Assembly: GCF_016650695.1 (NCBI RefSeq) | Contig: NZ_JAEKFH010000003.1 | Span: 1,880,001 to 1,944,000 of the forward strand | Origin: Pseudomonas sp. TH41 | GTDB lineage: Bacteria; Pseudomonadota; Gammaproteobacteria; Pseudomonadales; Pseudomonadaceae | Reading direction: 5' to 3' | DNA: 64,000 bases | Shown here: one piece after another, positions 33,723-43,158 of the stretch | Position numbering within the stretch: position 1 is the stretch's first letter | Layout of the letters: each line of letters begins with the position of its first letter | Program-made: the position numbers and the translations under genes | The notes under the pieces: generated by a model | Databases searched by the model: none | What the model saw: the letters and a program-made list of their open reading frames with translations, nothing else | Told to the model about the DNA's origin: nothing

Positions 33723-34130
33723 GAATCATCTCCGGGAAGTGCTGAGGGTCGAGTGTGGCATCGACCGATGACAGAAATGGGAAGCACCGGGCGTGGAGGT
33801 TCACGCCGTGTGCAATGGCGACTTTATAGCCGATAAAAATCGGCTTTTAAAGCTATAAATATGCCTTCTGTCTAAAATTACACACTTAAACCCGATAACA
33901 ATCGAATTAACACCCCATCACTGTAGGAGCGAGCTTGCTCGCGAAAAAGCTCAAGAACGCCGCGAGCTGTCAGGCTGCAGCGTTATCGTTCACGACCTTC
34001 GCGAGCGAGCTCGCTCCTACAGGAGTGAGCTTGCTCGCGAAAAAGCTCAAGAACGCCGCGAGCTATCAGGCTTACAGCGTTATCGTTCACGACCTTCGCG
34101 AGCGAGCTCGCTCCTACAGGTGCAAGGTGT
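33723..34130. other. Intergenic region with tandem REP doublets
   Basis: The region upstream of aguB (33723-33900) is AT-rich and should contain its promoter. The rest is taken up by the two tandem REP doublets at 33921-34119, which abut the stop of the following reverse-strand gene. Confidence 0.65.
33921..34119. repeat. Two REP doublets in direct tandem
   Basis: A unit of about 97 bases, GTAGGAGCGAGCTTGCTCGCGA...TCGCGAGCGAGCTCGCTCCTAC, occurs twice (33921-34022 and 34021-34119), sharing the CTACAGG joint. The spacers between arms are nearly identical too (AAAAAGCTCAAGAACGCCGC in both), so this is a recent tandem duplication. Confidence 0.92.
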
Positions 34131-37043
34131 TTACAGACCTTCTGCCAACACCTTCGCCAACATATCGACAAAGAAATCCACGCTCCGGCGCGAGGTGACC
34201 ATCGGCGGTTTGATCTTGAGGACGTTCAGATAATCGCCCGTTGGCTGCATGAAAATTCCCAATTCACGCAGGCGATCGCACAGCGCCGCGGTTTCTTCAG
34301 TCGCCGGCTCCAGGGTTTCGCGGTTGCGGATCAACTCGACACCCAGATAGAAGCCTGAACCATGCACCGCACCCACCAGTGGATGACTATCGATCAGCGC
34401 TTCAAGACGTTCCTTGAAATAGCCGCCCACGACCTGGGCGTTTTCCCACAGTTTTTCTTCTTCCATCACATCCAGCACCGCCATGCCGATCTGGCAACTG
34501 ACCGGGCTGCCGCCGGCCGACGAAAAGAAATAGCCCTCAGCCTCCAGCGCTTCGGCGATTTCCCGGCGCGTGATCACCGCGCCCAGTGGCTGACCGTTGC
34601 CCATGCCCTTGGCCATGGTGATGATGTCCGGCACCACGCCCTGCTCTTCAAAGCCCCAGAAGAAGTTGCCCATGCGGCCGTAACCGACCTGCACTTCGTC
34701 GGCGATGCACACGCCGCCCTGGGCACGAACCATGGCGTAAACCTGCTTCAAATACCCCGGTGGCAGCGAGATGCCGCCAGCGTTGCCATACACCGGTTCG
34801 CAAATGAAACCGGCCAGCTGGCGTCCTTGCGCAGCGATTTTCGCCAGGTTGTGTTCGACGCTGCGCACGTAATCCGGCGCACTGTCCGGGCCACGGAATT
34901 CGCCGCGATAGGTGTTCGGCGCGGTCACTGGATGCACCCAGTCGGGACGGCTGCTCAAGGCCTTGGGGTTATCCGCGATCGAGGTCGAGACCGCGTCCGC
35001 TCCCACCGTCCAGCCGTGATAGGCCTCCAGCACGCTGAGCATGTCACGACCGCCGCTGTAGGCCCACGCCAGACGAATGGCCAGGTCGTTGGCCTCGCTG
35101 CCACTGTTGACCAGGAACACGCGGTCCATGGTGTCCGGTGACAACTTCAGCAAGCGTTCGGAAAATTCGGCAACCGCTGCGTAGTTAAACCGTGAGTTGG
35201 TGTTGAGCAGCGACCATTGGCGGCTGGCGACAGCGGCCATGCGCGGATGACCGTGACCGAGCACCGCGACGTTGTTGAGCATGTCGAGGTAGGAGCGGCC
35301 CTGCATGTCGATCAAGTGATTGCGCCAGCCGCGTTCAATGCGCGGCGGGTCGACGTAATAGTGCTTCTGGGTTCGCGCAAAACTGGCGTCGCGGCGGGCC
35401 AGCAACGTCTGCGAATCAAGCTCTGCTTCAGCATCACAGGCCAACCCTAGCAGCGCCGCTGGCGACGGGCACAACGCTTGCCAGGCCGCCGCGCGCGAGG
35501 GCGTGCAAAACAGTGGCGCGTCAAGCTGAGCGCCGCGCCACAACTGCACGATTAACGGCCCGCTAACCGAGCCCAGGACCTGGCCCTTCACCAATGCAGC
35601 GCCGGTATGCAGCGACGGCGTCACGCCCCACAGCCGCACACTCAATTGCGGGCCATCCAGTTGCAACACGCCCGCCACTGGCTGGTGGACCACCCCGGCA
35701 AATGGCGATTCCACTGCCGTGCCGTGGGGCACGCGCAGCTCGACGTGCAATGGGCAGGTGTCGGGCTCCGTGGCGATGTCCGGGCGTGTGCGAGACAAAC
35801 GGTATTGCCCATAACGACTGGCCGCCAGGCCATGGGCTGCGGCGGCTTCGTTCAACAGACGCTGATCGATACCCTCCTGCTCCCAGTTACCGGCCTCGAA
35901 ATGTGCGCTGAGCACGCCCAAATCAATCAACGCGAATTCACGTCCCACCAGGCTTGGCAGCAGCGGCGCAAAGCCTTCGCTGCCGATGCTCGGCAGGCTC
36001 TGGCCGACAGACGCCAGGATCGCCGCTTCCATCAACGCTAATGGCACAGACGTCGCAACGCGGAAAATTTCCCACTCGTGGGTGAGGTTGTCGCGGCTGT
36101 ATTCGTTGCCGGGATCGATACTCACCTGCTGTTCGCCGCTGAGCACCAGCACCGCCGCACGGGCGACAATCAGCGGCCAGAGCGCCAGCAACTCTGCATG
36201 CTGCAACGGGTTGACCGCGTGATACGCCTGGACCGCCGGCAAAATGCAGAACGGATCGCCATCGGCGTGATGCAACAAGGCCGCGCACGTCACCGACAGA
36301 TCGGTGATGCGCCAGGTCCGGATCAGGTCGCCAAAATCAATCACGCCCTGCAATTGCCACTGCCGTTGCGAGTCCCGCTGCCAGACCACGTTGTCGTCGG
36401 TGATGTCCATGTGAATGGCTTGCACCGGCAGCTTGTCCACCAGCGGCTGCAAATGACGCTCGGCACGTTCTGCCGCTTCGGCGATCTGCCGGCGTTGCTG
36501 ATCATCCTTGATGACCGGCAGCAAATGCGCGATCAACGCATGGGCGTGCCGCGCGTCCCATTGCAGCGTGCGCTCGAGGCCCGGATGGTCGAAACCGGCC
36601 AGCGCCAGGTCCATTTCGCCACAGAGCCGACCGAAGCCAGCCACTACCGAGCCTGGCAGATGAGCAAGGTGTGTGAGCGATTGGCCTTCGATGTAATCGA
36701 GCAGGCGCACATGCACCGCTTGGCCATTGACCTCCAGCGAGAGCAGGTCCGCACCGTTTTTGGCAGGGATCACGCGCGGCACGTGAACATCGGGATGTGC
36801 GCCCAGATGCTTGAGCCCCGCGTGCTGCGCTTGCAACTCCAGCGCCGAGTAGTCGCCCCGGCAGATTTTCAGGACAAAACGCCCCTGCTCACTGTCGACG
36901 CGGTAGTTCAGATCCTGCTGGCTGCCAAGTGCCTGCAACCTGCCGCTCAGCCCGTAATGTCCCTCCAGCAGCTCTAGCGCTTGCTCCGCAGACACTTGCG
37001 GGCTGGGCAAACTGGCGCGATGAATCAACGTGGCGAGCGGCAT
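34131..37043 (-). CDS. Fusion protein: aminoglycoside-phosphotransferase-like kinase, M23/lipoyl-like domain, class III aminotransferase
   Basis: A 970-residue three-part protein. Residues about 15-340 are an APH/choline-kinase-like domain with AIHMDITDDNVVW (HxDxxxxN) and VIDFGD. Residues about 425-540 form a beta-rich region (SPFAGVVHQPVAGVLQLDGP) resembling M23 or biotinyl-like folds. Residues about 565-970 are a PLP aminotransferase with SGSEANDLAIRLAW, DEVQVGYGRMG and the PLP lysine Lys812 in ITMAKGMGNGQPLG. Similar fusions relate to ethanolamine-phosphate or hydroxylysine-phosphate lyases: the kinase phosphorylates an amino alcohol, then the PLP domain eliminates or transaminates. The substrate here is inferred only by family, and the aguBA neighbours suggest amine metabolism. 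Confidence 0.85.
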   Translation of the reverse strand: MPLATLIHRASLPSPQVSAEQALELLEGHYGLSGRLQALGSQQDLNYRVDSEQGRFVLKICRGDYSALELQAQHAGLKHLGAHPDVHVPRVIPAKNGADLLSLEVNGQAVHVRLLDYIEGQSLTHLAHLPGSVVAGFGRLCGEMDLALAGFDHPGLERTLQWDARHAHALIAHLLPVIKDDQQRRQIAEAAERAERHLQPLVDKLPVQAIHMDITDDNVVWQRDSQRQWQLQGVIDFGDLIRTWRITDLSVTCAALLHHADGDPFCILPAVQAYHAVNPLQHAELLALWPLIVARAAVLVLSGEQQVSIDPGNEYSRDNLTHEWEIFRVATSVPLALMEAAILASVGQSLPSIGSEGFAPLLPSLVGREFALIDLGVLSAHFEAGNWEQEGIDQRLLNEAAAAHGLAASRYGQYRLSRTRPDIATEPDTCPLHVELRVPHGTAVESPFAGVVHQPVAGVLQLDGPQLSVRLWGVTPSLHTGAALVKGQVLGSVSGPLIVQLWRGAQLDAPLFCTPSRAAAWQALCPSPAALLGLACDAEAELDSQTLLARRDASFARTQKHYYVDPPRIERGWRNHLIDMQGRSYLDMLNNVAVLGHGHPRMAAVASRQWSLLNTNSRFNYAAVAEFSERLLKLSPDTMDRVFLVNSGSEANDLAIRLAWAYSGGRDMLSVLEAYHGWTVGADAVSTSIADNPKALSSRPDWVHPVTAPNTYRGEFRGPDSAPDYVRSVEHNLAKIAAQGRQLAGFICEPVYGNAGGISLPPGYLKQVYAMVRAQGGVCIADEVQVGYGRMGNFFWGFEEQGVVPDIITMAKGMGNGQPLGAVITRREIAEALEAEGYFFSSAGGSPVSCQIGMAVLDVMEEEKLWENAQVVGGYFKERLEALIDSHPLVGAVHGSGFYLGVELIRNRETLEPATEETAALCDRLRELGIFMQPTGDYLNVLKIKPPMVTSRRSVDFFVDMLAKVLAEGL

Positions 37044-37223
37044 ACAACAACCTCTGAAATTTTATTAGGCGCTTATATCGCCACTGCTTGGGGCGATACG
37101 CAACCCCTCCCATGGTTAGCGAACATCAAATAGGGCAACCTCTGCCTTTAACTACCAGTCGCACTGTTTGCTACAGTGCGTAAGAATGTCCGCCATCAAC
37201 GCTTATTGCCGGAGAAGCACCCT

Positions 37224-37769
37224 ATGAATGTAATTACTACCGTTCTGCCCGGTGTTCTGATCATCGAACCCAAGGTATTTGGTGATGAGCGCGGCTTCTT
37301 TTACGAGAGCTTCAACGCCAAGGCTTTCGCAGAAGCGACGGGCCTGGATACGAAATTCGTTCAGGACAACCACTCCAGCTCGCAAAAAGGCGTACTTCGC
37401 GGTCTGCATTACCAACTTGAACATACCCAAGGCAAACTGGTTCGCGTCACGGCCGGCGAAGTACTCGACGTCGCCGTGGACATTCGTCGCAGCTCGCCAC
37501 ATTTCGGCAAATGGGCTGCTGTGCGCCTGTCCGCGCAGAACAATCGCCAGCTCTGGATCCCGGAAGGTTTTGCTCATGGTTTCGTGGTGCTGAGCGAATT
37601 CGCCGAGTTCCTGTACAAAACCACCGACTACTACACGCCGTCGGCTGAGCGCTGCATTCGTTGGAACGACCCGGACCTGGCCATCGACTGGCAGCTCGAC
37701 GAAGCACCGAAACTGTCCGCCAAGGATCAGGCCGGCGCGTTCTTCAAGGACGCCGACGTCTTTTCCTGA
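37224..37769 (+). CDS. rfbC: dTDP-4-dehydrorhamnose 3,5-epimerase
   Basis: A 181-residue cupin epimerase of the dTDP-L-rhamnose pathway. The start MNVITTVLPGVLIIEPKVFG is behind GGAGAAG; an upstream extension to 37176 is rejected. Signature segments are DERGFFYESFN, QDNHSSSQKGVLRGLHYQ with catalytic His62, and PEGFAHGFVVLSEFAEFLYK. The other rml genes are not in the window, so it is separated from its usual cluster. It lies 46 bases before dctB. Confidence 0.95.
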   Translation: MNVITTVLPGVLIIEPKVFGDERGFFYESFNAKAFAEATGLDTKFVQDNHSSSQKGVLRGLHYQLEHTQGKLVRVTAGEVLDVAVDIRRSSPHFGKWAAVRLSAQNNRQLWIPEGFAHGFVVLSEFAEFLYKTTDYYTPSAERCIRWNDPDLAIDWQLDEAPKLSAKDQAGAFFKDADVFS

Positions 37770-37815
37770 AACGCCGCCAGCCTAGGCATAATGCGTCTGT
37801 CCCCACAGGCGCTGG

Positions 37816-39630
37816 ATGCTCATGACTCCGACACTCCCCCGCAGACCCCGCTGGCGCAGCCTGGCGCTGCTCGCGCTGTGCCTGGCGCCGTTGCTGTGGC
37901 CGCTGGAGCATCTGGCTGAACGTTATTACCGCAACGAGCTGGCCGGGCAGAACCGCCAGACACTCGACCTCTACGTCGCCAACTTGCTGGGCACCCTCCA
38001 CCGTTACGAAGTACTGCCACAGATCCTCGGCGACCTGCCGGCCCTGCGTGCGGTCCTCGGTGCGCCGGAAGACGGTGTCACCCAAGGCAACGCCAACCGT
38101 TTGCTGAAAAATATCAGCGCCCAGACCGGCGCCGAAGTCATGTACCTGATGGACACCACCGGCAAGACCCTCGCGGCCTCCAATTGGGACAAGCACGACA
38201 GTTTTGTCGGGCGCAATTTTTCCTTCCGGCCGTATTTCAGCGAAGCCATGGCGGGGCGACTCGGACGCTTTTTCGGGCTGGGTACAACGTCCGCCAAACG
38301 CGGCTATTTCTTCGCCGCAGCGGTGCGTGATGGCGAGAAAATTCTTGGCGTGCTGGTGGTCAAGGTCGACCTCGACCACACCGAAAGTCTCTGGGGCAAA
38401 ACCCCGGAACAACTGCTGCTGACTGACCACAACGGCGTCGTCATTCTTACGTCGCGGCCCGAGTGGCGCTTCCGCTCGACCCGCGAGTTGAGCGTGGAAG
38501 AAAGCAAGGCCATTACCGCGATCCAACCCTACCCGACCCGCGATCCCAAGCCGTTGAAGCTCAACCCCAGTGCCTGGCTGATCCAGACCCGTCAGATCGA
38601 AGAAACCGGCTGGAGTGTCAACATCCTTGCACCCCGTACGCTGATCGATCGTCCAGTACGCACCGTCGTCGCCATCGGTGGCGCGACGTTGTTGGTGCTC
38701 ATGCTGTTGCTCGGCCTGATGATGCAGCGCCGCCGCCATTACCTCGAACGGATCGCCTTCGAAGCCAAGGCCCGTCGCGAACTGGAAGGTCGAGTGGCGG
38801 AGCGGACCAGCGATCTCGAAGGCCTTAACCGTCGACTGAAACAGGAAGTACTGGAGCGCGAACAGGCCCAGCAAGAGTTGGTTCGCGCCCAGGATGATCT
38901 GGTCCAGGCCGGCAAGCTTTCAGCGCTGGGCACCATGTCCGCGAGCATCAGCCATGAACTGAATCAACCGTTGGCGGCGATCCGCAGCTACGCCGAAAAC
39001 GCCGAAGTGTTGCTCGACCATCAGCGCACCGACGATGCGCGTGGCAACCTCAAATTGATCAGCGAGCTGACCGGGCGCATGGCCTCGATCATCGCCCACC
39101 TGCGGGCCTTTGCCCGGCGCGATCGACATGCCCCGGAAAGCGTCGCCCTGCAACCGGCGCTGGACGATGCGTTGGCTTTGTTGGCCAAACGGCGGCGCAG
39201 CATGGAGGTCGAGTTGATCCGCGATCTGCCCGCCGCCACCCTGTGGGTCGAGGCCGGGGAAACCCGTCTGCGCCAGGTGCTGGGCAATCTGCTGGCCAAC
39301 GCCCTGGACGCGCTGACCGAAAAAGGTCCGCCGCGTAAACTCTGGTTAAGTGCCCAATCCACCGCCGAAGGCGTCAATCTGTACATTCGCGACAACGGTC
39401 CCGGGTTTTGCATGGAAGCCCTGGGGCGCGCCAGCGAGCCCTTTTACACCACCAAGACCCGTACGCAAGGGCTGGGTTTGGGACTGGCGATTTGCGAAAC
39501 CCTGATGCGCGCCTTCGGCGGTGAACTGTCGTTCGCCAACCACAAGGAAGGCGGCGCGCTGATTACCCTGAAGCTGCGCGCCGGCGCACCGGGCGTGAGC
39601 CTGCAACCGTCCGAGGACCGAAGTGCATGA
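37816..39630 (+). CDS. dctB: C4-dicarboxylate transport sensor histidine kinase DctB
   Basis: A 604-residue kinase. A first transmembrane helix lies near residues 14-32, then a periplasmic Cache-type sensor domain (VMYLMDTTGKTLAASNWD, FVGRNFSFRPYFSEAM) and a second helix near 278-300, followed by a coiled coil with many Glu/Arg. The HisKA box has His380 in MSASISHELNQPLAAIRSYA, and the ATPase domain has NLLANALDAL and IRDNGPGF. The order matches DctB, which senses succinate, fumarate or malate and phosphorylates DctD to activate dctA. The stop overlaps dctD by four bases. Confidence 0.92.
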   Translation: MLMTPTLPRRPRWRSLALLALCLAPLLWPLEHLAERYYRNELAGQNRQTLDLYVANLLGTLHRYEVLPQILGDLPALRAVLGAPEDGVTQGNANRLLKNISAQTGAEVMYLMDTTGKTLAASNWDKHDSFVGRNFSFRPYFSEAMAGRLGRFFGLGTTSAKRGYFFAAAVRDGEKILGVLVVKVDLDHTESLWGKTPEQLLLTDHNGVVILTSRPEWRFRSTRELSVEESKAITAIQPYPTRDPKPLKLNPSAWLIQTRQIEETGWSVNILAPRTLIDRPVRTVVAIGGATLLVLMLLLGLMMQRRRHYLERIAFEAKARRELEGRVAERTSDLEGLNRRLKQEVLEREQAQQELVRAQDDLVQAGKLSALGTMSASISHELNQPLAAIRSYAENAEVLLDHQRTDDARGNLKLISELTGRMASIIAHLRAFARRDRHAPESVALQPALDDALALLAKRRRSMEVELIRDLPAATLWVEAGETRLRQVLGNLLANALDALTEKGPPRKLWLSAQSTAEGVNLYIRDNGPGFCMEALGRASEPFYTTKTRTQGLGLGLAICETLMRAFGGELSFANHKEGGALITLKLRAGAPGVSLQPSEDRSA

Positions 39631-41021
39631 CCATCGACAACCGCATCCAGGTCGTGCTGATCGACGACGATCCCCACCTGCGTCAGGCCTTGAGCCAGAC
39701 ACTGGATCTGGCTGGCTTGAAAATCCTGCCGCTGGCCGAAGCCAAGGGCCTTGCCGCGCAACTTGAACGCGACTGGCCCGGGGTAGTGGTCAGTGACATT
39801 CGGATGCCAGGCATGGACGGTCTCGAACTGTTGACCGAACTGCATGCCCAGGACCCGGAGTTGCCGGTGCTGCTGATCACCGGCCACGGTGATGTGCCGC
39901 TGGCGGTGCAAGCCATGCGCGCCGGGGCCTATGATTTTCTGGAGAAGCCTTTCGCCAGCGACGCCCTGCTCGACAGCGTGCGCCGCGCCTTGGCCCTGCG
40001 CCGGTTAGTGCTGGACAACCGCAGCCTGCGTCTGGCCCTGAGCGATCGTAACGAATTGAGCACCCGACTGGTCGGGCACTCGGCACCGATGCTGCGTTTG
40101 CGCGAGCAAATCGGCGCATTGGCAGCGACCAAGGCTGACGTGCTGATCCTCGGCGAAACCGGGGCGGGCAAAGAAGTGGTGGCCCGGGCACTGCACGATT
40201 TGTCGAACCGTCGTAACGGTCCATTCGTGGCAATCAACGCCGGGGCGCTGGCCGAATCGGTGGTGGAAAGCGAGCTGTTCGGTCATGAGCCGGGCGCGTT
40301 CACCGGCGCGCAAAAACGCCGCATCGGCAAGTTCGAATTCGCCAATGGCGGCACTCTGTTTCTCGATGAAATCGAAAGCATGAGCCTGGACGTGCAGGTG
40401 AAATTGCTACGCTTGCTGCAAGAGCGGGTGGTCGAGCGCTTGGGCGGCAATCAGCTGATCCCGCTGGATATCCGCATCATCGCTGCGACCAAGGAAGACC
40501 TGCGCCAATCCGCCGATCAGGGGCGCTTCCGTGCCGACTTGTATTACCGCCTGAACGTCGCGCCGCTGCGCATTCCTCCGCTGCGCGAGCGTGGCGAAGA
40601 TGCGCTGATGCTGTTCCAGCATTTTGCCGATGAAGCCAGCGCGCGCCATGGGTTGCCACCTCATGAACTGCAACCGGCGCAACGCGCCCTCCTCCTGCGC
40701 CACACCTGGCCAGGCAATGTGCGCGAACTGCAGAATGCTGCCGAACGCTTTGCCTTGGGCCTGGAACTGGCACTGGACAACCACATGTCGCAAGGCGCTG
40801 GCGGCTCCATGGTTGAAGTGGTCAGTGGCGGCCTCAGCGAGCAAGTGGAAAACTTCGAGAAGAGCCTGATTGCCGCCGAACTGGCGCGTTCTCACAGCTC
40901 CGTGCGCAGTCTCGCCGAAGCGCTCGGTATTCCGCGCAAGACCTTGCACGACAAGCTGCGTAAACACGGGTTGAACTTCGCCGACGGTGGCGCCAGCAGC
41001 CATCACGATGATCTCGATTGA
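39627..41021 (+). CDS. dctD: Sigma-54-dependent response regulator DctD
   Basis: A 464-residue NtrC-family regulator: receiver domain with phospho-acceptor Asp57 in VVVSDIRMPGMDGL; AAA+ domain with Walker A GETGAGKE near residue 175, the sigma-54-contact loop GAFTGA near residue 223 and Walker B GTLFLDEIESM; and a C-terminal Fis-type HTH (SVRSLAEALGIPRKTLHDKL). It activates sigma-54 promoters of C4-dicarboxylate transport genes, which are not in this window. Overlaps dctB. Confidence 0.94.
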   Translation: MTIDNRIQVVLIDDDPHLRQALSQTLDLAGLKILPLAEAKGLAAQLERDWPGVVVSDIRMPGMDGLELLTELHAQDPELPVLLITGHGDVPLAVQAMRAGAYDFLEKPFASDALLDSVRRALALRRLVLDNRSLRLALSDRNELSTRLVGHSAPMLRLREQIGALAATKADVLILGETGAGKEVVARALHDLSNRRNGPFVAINAGALAESVVESELFGHEPGAFTGAQKRRIGKFEFANGGTLFLDEIESMSLDVQVKLLRLLQERVVERLGGNQLIPLDIRIIAATKEDLRQSADQGRFRADLYYRLNVAPLRIPPLRERGEDALMLFQHFADEASARHGLPPHELQPAQRALLLRHTWPGNVRELQNAAERFALGLELALDNHMSQGAGGSMVEVVSGGLSEQVENFEKSLIAAELARSHSSVRSLAEALGIPRKTLHDKLRKHGLNFADGGASSHHDDLD

Positions 41022-41061
41022 ACTGCCGTCAAATCATCATTTTCAAACAAGAGGCCTATGA

Positions 41062-41517
41062 ATGAACCGCGACAGTCGTCACCTGGAATCAGTCCTCCAT
41101 CACGACATTCCCCTGACGCGGGAGATGGGCGTCAAAGTGCTCGACTGGCACGACCAGCAATTGAGTCTGTACTTGCCGCTGGACCCCAACATCAACCACA
41201 AGAGCACCATGTTTGGCGGCAGCCTGTATTGCGGCGCGGTACTGGCCGGTTGGGGCTGGTTGCATTTGCGCTTGCGTGAAGCAGGGATTAAAGACGGGCA
41301 CATCGTGATTCAGGAAGGGCAGATCAGCTATCCGCTGCCGGTGACCACCAATGCGACGGCGATATGCCAGGCGCCAAGTGCGGTGGTGTGGAAGAAGTTT
41401 TTGGCGATGTATGAGCGCTATGGTCGGGCTCGGTTGACGCTGCATACGCGAGTCGTCAATGCGGGGAGTGAAGAAGATGCGGTGACGTTTACCGGGCAGT
41501 ATGTGTTGCATCGGTGA
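41062..41517 (+). CDS. YiiD C-terminal-type thioesterase domain protein
   Basis: A 151-residue hot-dog-fold protein. The segments LHHDIPLTREMGVKVLDWHD, NINHKSTMFGGSLYCGAVLA and VIQEGQISYPLPVT follow the putative thioesterase domain found at the C-terminus of E. coli YiiD. It occurs alone here rather than fused to an acetyltransferase. Substrate unknown. A GAGG site lies upstream of the ATG, 40 bases after dctD. Confidence 0.82.
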   Translation: MNRDSRHLESVLHHDIPLTREMGVKVLDWHDQQLSLYLPLDPNINHKSTMFGGSLYCGAVLAGWGWLHLRLREAGIKDGHIVIQEGQISYPLPVTTNATAICQAPSAVVWKKFLAMYERYGRARLTLHTRVVNAGSEEDAVTFTGQYVLHR

Positions 41518-41525
41518 ACCGTTTG

Positions 41526-41625
41526 TGTAGGAGCGAGCTTGCTCGCGATGAACCTGAGAACACCGCTGGGTGTCAGGCTTGGAGCGTTATCGTTAACGCC
41601 CATCGCGAGCAAGCTCGCTCCTACA
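41526..41625. repeat. REP doublet (GTAGGAGCGAGCTTGCTCGCGA type)
   Basis: Perfect arms of about 25 bases, TGTAGGAGCGAGCTTGCTCG at 41526 and its complement ending at 41625, right after the thioesterase gene. Confidence 0.93.
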
Positions 41626-41642
41626 GGGAGTTTGCATTCCCG

Positions 41643-41677
41643 TGTAGGAGCTGCCGAAGGCTGCGATCTTTTGATCT
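41643..41677. repeat. Single REP arm adjoining the cysQ stop
   Basis: One unpaired copy of the GTAGGAGCTGCCGAAGGCTG type, ending CTTTTGATCTT immediately next to the cysQ stop codon (41678-41680). Confidence 0.85.
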
Positions 41678-42505
41678 TCAGGCCCGAGCCAACGCCAGCA
41701 GTTTTTCGCGCCACGCAGCCTTCGCCGGCAGTGCCAGGAAAAACTCATTCAACAACGATTCCCGCGGCGGATAACAAAACGGCGCACCGCTCAGATCCAG
41801 CACCTCACCACCTGCCCCTTCGAGCACACCTTGCGCCGCCGCCGTGTCCCACTGCGAAGTCGGTGCCAGGCGCGGATAACAATCCGCCGCGCCTTCCGCC
41901 AACAAACAAAACTTCAGCGAACTGCCGATATTGGCCAATTGAAGCTCACCCAGGCTGTCGCTCAAACCCGCCAGCAAGCGTTCCTGCTCGGGGCTCGAAT
42001 GCCGACGACTCGCGACCACGGTAAACGCTTCACCGGCCGCCGGAACTTCGCGAACCTGAATCGGCAGCGGCTCACCGCCCTGGTCGCCACGCCATGCGCC
42101 CAACCCTGCGCCACCGACATAAAAACGTCCGTTGGTCGGCATCGATACCACGCCAAACACCACCCGCCCTTGCTCAATCAGCGCAATGTTGACGGTGAAT
42201 TCTTCGCTGCCCGAGATGAACTCTTTGGTCCCGTCCAACGGGTCCACCAGCCACCAACGCTGCCAACCGGCGCGTACGCTTTGAGGAATGTTGGCGTCCT
42301 CTTCGGACAGCACCGGGATGTTCGGGTCCAGCGCCGTCAGCCCGGCCAGGATCAAATGGTGGGCTGCCAGGTCGGCGGCGGTGACCGGCGAATCATCGGA
42401 CTTCGCCGTGACGGCCACATTCGCGCGCCAGAACGGCAAAATAACTTCGCCAGCCTTTAATGCCAGTTCAACGACCGGTGCCATCAACGGATGCGGAAAA
42501 TTCAT
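41678..42505 (-). CDS. cysQ: 3'(2'),5'-bisphosphate nucleotidase CysQ
   Basis: A 275-residue inositol-monophosphatase-fold enzyme that hydrolyses 3'-phosphoadenosine 5'-phosphate from sulfate assimilation. The metal and phosphate motif WWLVDPLDGTKEFISGSEEF is near residue 85, SEEDANIP near residue 65 gives the acidic metal ligand, and the second signature LAPTSQWDTAAAQGVLEGAG near residue 210 carries WDxAA. The stop abuts a REP arm. It overlaps nudE by four bases. Confidence 0.95.
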   Translation of the reverse strand: MNFPHPLMAPVVELALKAGEVILPFWRANVAVTAKSDDSPVTAADLAAHHLILAGLTALDPNIPVLSEEDANIPQSVRAGWQRWWLVDPLDGTKEFISGSEEFTVNIALIEQGRVVFGVVSMPTNGRFYVGGAGLGAWRGDQGGEPLPIQVREVPAAGEAFTVVASRRHSSPEQERLLAGLSDSLGELQLANIGSSLKFCLLAEGAADCYPRLAPTSQWDTAAAQGVLEGAGGEVLDLSGAPFCYPPRESLLNEFFLALPAKAAWREKLLALARA

Positions 42506-43068
42506 GGCAGGAACACCCCACGCTGAGTCAGCAGATCACGGGCCAGATACAGCGCCGCCAAGGCACGGCCCTCAGTGAATTGCGGGTTTTGGGCCAGCGC
42601 CGACAGCTCACGCAGGTTGACCTTGTCCACGCCCATCGGCTCGGGCTCGTCGCCCTCCAGACTGTCTTCGTACAGATCGGTGGCCAGCACCACCTGGATC
42701 TTCTGGCTCATGTAACCGGGTGACAACGACAACTCGGTCAGATGCTCCAATTGACGCGCGCCATAGCCGGCCTCTTCCTTGAGCTCACGCTCGGCGGCCG
42801 CCAACACGTCTTCGCCCGGCTCGATCAGCCCCTTGGGCAGGGACAACTCGTATTCGTCGGTGCCGCCGCAATATTCTTCGACCAGCACGGCGTGGTCCGC
42901 ATCGAGCATCGCCACAATCATCACCGCGCCATAACCGGCGCCCTTGCCGACCAGTCGCTCATAAGTGCGCTCCACGCCATTGGAAAAGCGCAACTTCAGC
43001 TCTTCGACGCAGAACAAGCGGCTGGTGGCGACAATCTCGCGGGCCAGTATGGTGGGTTTTTGGCGCAT
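42502..43068 (-). CDS. nudE: ADP compounds hydrolase NudE
   Basis: A 188-residue Nudix hydrolase acting on ADP-ribose, NADH and Ap3A-type substrates. The Nudix box is complete: GLIEPGEDVLAAAERELKEE followed by AGYG (G-x5-E-x7-R-E-x2-E-E-x-G). The start MRQKPTILAREIVATSRLFC and the end ALYLARDLLTQRG are typical of NudE. It is translated first, and cysQ follows with an ATGA overlap. Confidence 0.95.
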   Translation of the reverse strand: MRQKPTILAREIVATSRLFCVEELKLRFSNGVERTYERLVGKGAGYGAVMIVAMLDADHAVLVEEYCGGTDEYELSLPKGLIEPGEDVLAAAERELKEEAGYGARQLEHLTELSLSPGYMSQKIQVVLATDLYEDSLEGDEPEPMGVDKVNLRELSALAQNPQFTEGRALAALYLARDLLTQRGVFLP

Positions 43069-43158
43069 GAAAAGCTCCTTGGCGTGAACGCGTTACTATA
43101 CCCGGCCTATCCTGATTGTTTACCTCGGATCTCTTTTTTACCGCTGGAGAAATTTTTT

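Noticed and set aside
33921..34119. Possible CRISPR array (repeated units)
   Set aside because: Units are inverted REP pairs repeated twice, without 28-37 base repeats separated by unique spacers, and no cas genes are present.
37224..37769. Start of an O-antigen or rhamnose gene cluster
   Set aside because: No other rml or glycosyltransferase gene lies nearby; rfbC is isolated.
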